Positions 63,554 through 64,000 of a stretch of DNA of 64,000 bases are shown here, one piece after another (the stretch's first letter is position 1; every line of letters starts with the position of its first letter). Position numbers and translations under genes: made by a program. The stretch is taken from positions 10,168,001-10,232,000 of the forward strand of contig OZ199839.1 of assembly GCA_964304625.1 (NCBI GenBank), read 5' to 3'. Source of the DNA: Kudoa neothunni (lineage: Eukaryota > Cnidaria). The notes beneath the pieces are model-generated. The model was not told the DNA's origin. It was given only the letters and a program-made list of their open reading frames with translations, and searched no databases.

Positions 63554-64000
63554 CATTCGAGGGTTAACTAAGTTAATTTTTATCAATAATTAGTATTCTT
63601 CTATTAAATTAAGTCTAACATCACCATAATGAAAATTCTATTTGAACACCAGCTCAAGAAAATATAAAACTACCTCTTAAGGGACAGACGATTGGCGTAG
63701 TTACAACAATCACCCAAATAAGGAACATAATTTTAATTTTGATTAAACACCCCCGCCAAAAATGAATGAACATGAACGCACACACATTAGTCTACTCCTT
63801 AAGCTAATAGCAAGATAAGTAACAACTGAAACAAAGCTTAAACAGATTCAAATTGCACAAAAACAACAAACAACTAATCAATAGCTCCGAAAGTAATCGA
63901 TCTGATCATGCTAGACATTAGTTATTAGATATATGTGATAGTTGTGAAGTGTAAGATGACAGAGCGAAAAAAGCAGCTTAAAGTTGGCCACAATCCTCGA
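63554..64000. other. Intergenic, no gene seen
   Basis: AT-rich right edge of the window. Nothing recognised. Confidence 0.45.

Overview
This is a very AT-rich window of animal nuclear DNA. Metazoan-type genes are split by introns that are mostly 41-60 bp long. The organism is not identified. Tiny introns, fast-evolving proteins, many decayed DNA transposons and a lineage-specific membrane-protein array would suit a reduced parasitic animal such as an orthonectid/mesozoan or a myxozoan, but that is inference only.

Layout. 1-6.3 kb: the 5' half of a GNL2-type nucleolar GTPase gene (minus strand), head-to-head with a small twin-CX9C gene resembling COA4. 9.6-10.4 kb: TIMM17 (plus). 10.56-12.42 kb: a dead Tigger/pogo transposon. 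13.9-14.2 kb: COX17 (minus). 14.5-21.5 kb: two almost identical 748-bp non-autonomous hAT elements in direct orientation, bracketing one member of a membrane-protein family. 24.2-41.9 kb: four more members in tandem, all on the minus strand. This part is interrupted by an assembly gap of 200 N and by a decayed piggyBac element in a spacer. 43.1-44.9 kb: an exosome subunit gene of the EXOSC9/RRP45 type and a CREBL2-like bZIP gene (plus). 47.8-49.0 kb: TFB1M (minus). 50.4-54.2 kb: INTS6 (minus). 55.4-57.4 kb: a hAT MITE and a purely A/T satellite. 57.6-59.6 kb: CDC20/fizzy (minus). 61.3-63.55 kb: a decayed ZBED5-like hAT transposon.

The most notable system is the family of five tandem genes. 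Each encodes a signal peptide, about six to seven Cys-containing beta-sandwich-like modules (fibronectin-III-like by eye only), a Ser/Thr/Pro-rich linker, a 19-22 nt microexon and one C-terminal transmembrane helix. The introns flanking the main module exons are phase 1, so these exons are symmetrical. Copies are mosaics of one another, which indicates gene conversion. I do not recognise the family. It looks like an expanding set of surface receptors or antigens.

Four conserved genes act in mitochondria (COA4-like, TIMM17, COX17, TFB1M). The others serve RNA processing (INTS6, EXOSC9), ribosome assembly (GNL2), mitosis (CDC20) and transcription (CREBL2-like). I saw no rRNA or tRNA genes, CRISPR arrays, or retroviral or Polinton-like elements.
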